Assembly (NCBI GenBank): GCA_023229165.1
Contig: JALNZQ010000197.1
Span: 1-5,222, forward strand
Direction: 5' to 3'
DNA: 5,222 nt
Source: Methanothrix sp.
GTDB taxonomy: Archaea > Halobacteriota > Methanosarcinia > Methanotrichales > Methanotrichaceae
Shown: positions 4,532 to 5,222 of the stretch, piece by piece
How the letters are laid out: each line of letters starts with the position of its first letter
Position numbering within the stretch: the stretch's first letter is position 1
Notes under the pieces: model-generated
What the model saw: the letters and a program-made list of their open reading frames with translations, nothing else
Database searches by the model: none
Told to the model about the DNA's origin: nothing
Program-made: the position numbers and the translations under genes

Positions 4532-4558
4532 TAAAATATAATTTTAAAAAGAGTAGTT

Positions 4559-4606
4559 ATGAATTTTTACAGAAGAAAGTCATCGTTAAAAGTTTATGTT
4601 ATCTGA
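4559..4606 (+). CDS. 15-codon ORF behind P5, possible leader or broken gene start
   Basis: The first ATG after P5, at 4559, is preceded by AAGAG at 4549-4553 and opens a 15-residue basic peptide (MNFYRRKSSLKVYVI) ending at TGA 4604-4606. The next ORF starts inside it at 4596, in the +1 frame. A single-base change around 4592 would join the two into a 45-residue or slightly longer protein. That makes a decayed or frameshifted start, or a sequencing error, at least as likely as a true leader peptide. Confidence 0.3.
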   Translation: MNFYRRKSSLKVYVI

Positions 4607-4697
4607 AGTTTGTCGAGGGATAGGAATAGTAATTCCTTTTGTTGGCGCAATTGAAGGTTTTATTAAAATTGAAGATGGACAAGTAGAAAGGGAGTAA
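4596..4697 (+). CDS. 33-aa ORF with a hydrophobic Gly-rich core
   Basis: ATG 4596 to TAA 4695-4697 encodes 33 residues. The centre (GIGIVIPFVGAIEGFI) is hydrophobic with Gly and Pro, and could be a short membrane-inserting helix or simply a folded core. The end is acidic (KIEDGQVERE). No ribosome binding site precedes the ATG, so expression would depend on coupling to, or frameshifting from, the ORF at 4559-4606. The stop lies two bases before the next gene's ATG, and the strong site of that gene (AAGGGAG) is embedded in its last codons. The protein-like composition suggests real coding, perhaps a truncated gene. Confidence 0.5.
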   Translation: MLSEVCRGIGIVIPFVGAIEGFIKIEDGQVERE

Positions 4698-4699
4698 AA

Positions 4700-4927
4700 A
4701 TGTTTGATAAAGCAAGAGCAAAAAGATTGATAGAAAAGTTGGAAGAAGAGTATGAGACTTTACCAGAAATCAATGGTTTTGGTGAAAATAATCATAAAGA
4801 ACAATATGTTTTGATTTATGATTATCTGAGAACAGGTGTTCAGCCTAAAAAGATTAACGATAAATATGATTTATTTCTTGATATTATTGATGATTTTGAA
4901 TCCGTTTGTGAAGATTATGAGGTTTAA
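4700..4927 (+). CDS. Acidic small protein of unknown function (75 aa)
   Basis: A very strong ribosome binding site, AAGGGAG at 4688-4694, lies five bases before the ATG. The 75 residues start with a charged helix (KARAKRLIEKLEEEYETL, residues 4-21). A polar middle follows (NGFGENNHKEQYVLIYDYLR), then a strongly acidic C-terminus (DLFLDIIDDFESVCEDYEV, residues 57-75). Acidic small early phage proteins sometimes act as DNA mimics or bind host enzymes, but nothing specific supports that here. It lies two bases after the 33-aa ORF and three bases before the next gene, so it is part of the P5 unit. Family not recognised. Confidence 0.87.
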   Translation: MFDKARAKRLIEKLEEEYETLPEINGFGENNHKEQYVLIYDYLRTGVQPKKINDKYDLFLDIIDDFESVCEDYEV

Positions 4928-4930
4928 AAA

Positions 4931-5222
4931 ATGAATTTAAGAGAAGCTAGAAGAGAAGGTTTGGTTTCAATAAGTTATCATACTACTAGAAAAGAAGATG
5001 CTAAAACTAAAATATCGGAATTGAGGAAGAAGTATAAAGATAAAGGTGTTCGTGTAATTTTGGTTACAGAACTTTGTGGTAGTAGTTATCATAGACATAA
5101 TTCTTATTATGTATTTGGTAATGATGTTTGTGCTGCTTTGGTCAATAAAGAAATAATAGAAAAAGAAGTGAGTATGTTTGACTTAAAGTTTCAGGCATTA
5201 GAGGATAAATATAAAGAAGAGC
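4931..5222 (+). CDS. N-terminal 97 residues of a gene cut by the right edge
   Basis: The ATG at 4931 follows the previous stop by three bases, and the frame stays open to the last base of the window, giving 97 residues. The start MNLREARREGLVSI is a basic helix followed by a strand. A Lys-rich helix (KEDAKTKISELRKKYKDKG, residues 21-39) and a strand (VRVILVTEL, 40-48) come next, then CGSSYHRHNSYYVFG (49-63) and a charged helix-rich end. The alternation suggests a small alpha/beta domain. His and Cys in residues 49-56 could be functional, but no known motif is matched. No clear ribosome binding site precedes it (TGAGG at 4918-4922 is the nearest), so coupling to 4700-4927 is likely. Confidence 0.82.
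   Translation, partial: MNLREARREGLVSISYHTTRKEDAKTKISELRKKYKDKGVRVILVTELCGSSYHRHNSYYVFGNDVCAALVNKEIIEKEVSMFDLKFQALEDKYKEE

Noticed and set aside
4622..4637. Six-bp inverted repeat AGGAAT/ATTCCT followed by TTTT
   Set aside because: Too short and AT-rich for a terminator, and it lies inside the 33-codon ORF just after the P5 unit begins.

Overview
This is a very AT-rich window (roughly a quarter G+C by eye) in which every supportable gene lies on the + strand. It holds small, tightly packed genes, mostly 33-150 codons with one of 307, joined by ATGA overlaps or gaps of a few bases and preceded by AAGGA-type ribosome binding sites. TGG encodes Trp and TGA acts as a stop, so a standard bacterial code fits. 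Dense, same-strand small orphan genes punctuated by strong sigma70-type promoters suggest the early or accessory region of a tailed dsDNA bacteriophage, possibly a large one, or a prophage. That is inference: no structural, replication or integration gene is present to prove it, and the host cannot be named. Two products (3746-4192 and 4189-4491) resemble, from memory, small proteins common in phage genomes.

Layout. (1) 1-330: the tail of a gene entering from the left, then a 71-aa gene. (2) Promoter P1 (345-373) drives 407-679, a possible 13-codon ORF at 682-723, a 47-aa very basic protein (725-868) and a zinc-ribbon protein (899-1309). A strong AT-rich terminator hairpin (1328-1370) closes this unit. 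(3) P2 (1406-1434) drives two overlapping genes of unknown function (1453-1791, 1781-2050). (4) P3 (2047-2075), whose -35 box overlaps the preceding stop codon, drives a 307-aa zinc-ribbon protein (2099-3022), a ParB/sulfiredoxin-like protein (3019-3450) and a small basic protein (3474-3695). (5) P4 (3699-3727) drives a 148-aa apparent fusion of two small phage-type proteins (3746-4192) and a Cys-rich zinc-binding-type protein (4189-4491). (6) P5 (4503-4531) drives two tiny overlapping ORFs (4559-4606 and 4596-4697), a 75-aa acidic protein (4700-4927) and a gene running off the right edge (4931-5222).

The most striking feature is the set of five near-identical promoters. Each has TTGATT or TTGACT, a spacer of exactly 17 bases ending in ATGA, and TATAAT with an extended -10 TG. 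They split the window into short expression cassettes of one to four genes, with only one terminator among them. The pattern suggests modular, host-polymerase-driven early transcription of host-interaction genes that were shuffled as promoter-plus-gene cassettes. The individual functions are mostly unknown. The only fold-level calls are the zinc-binding proteins (899-1309, 2099-3022, 4189-4491) and the ParB/sulfiredoxin-like protein.
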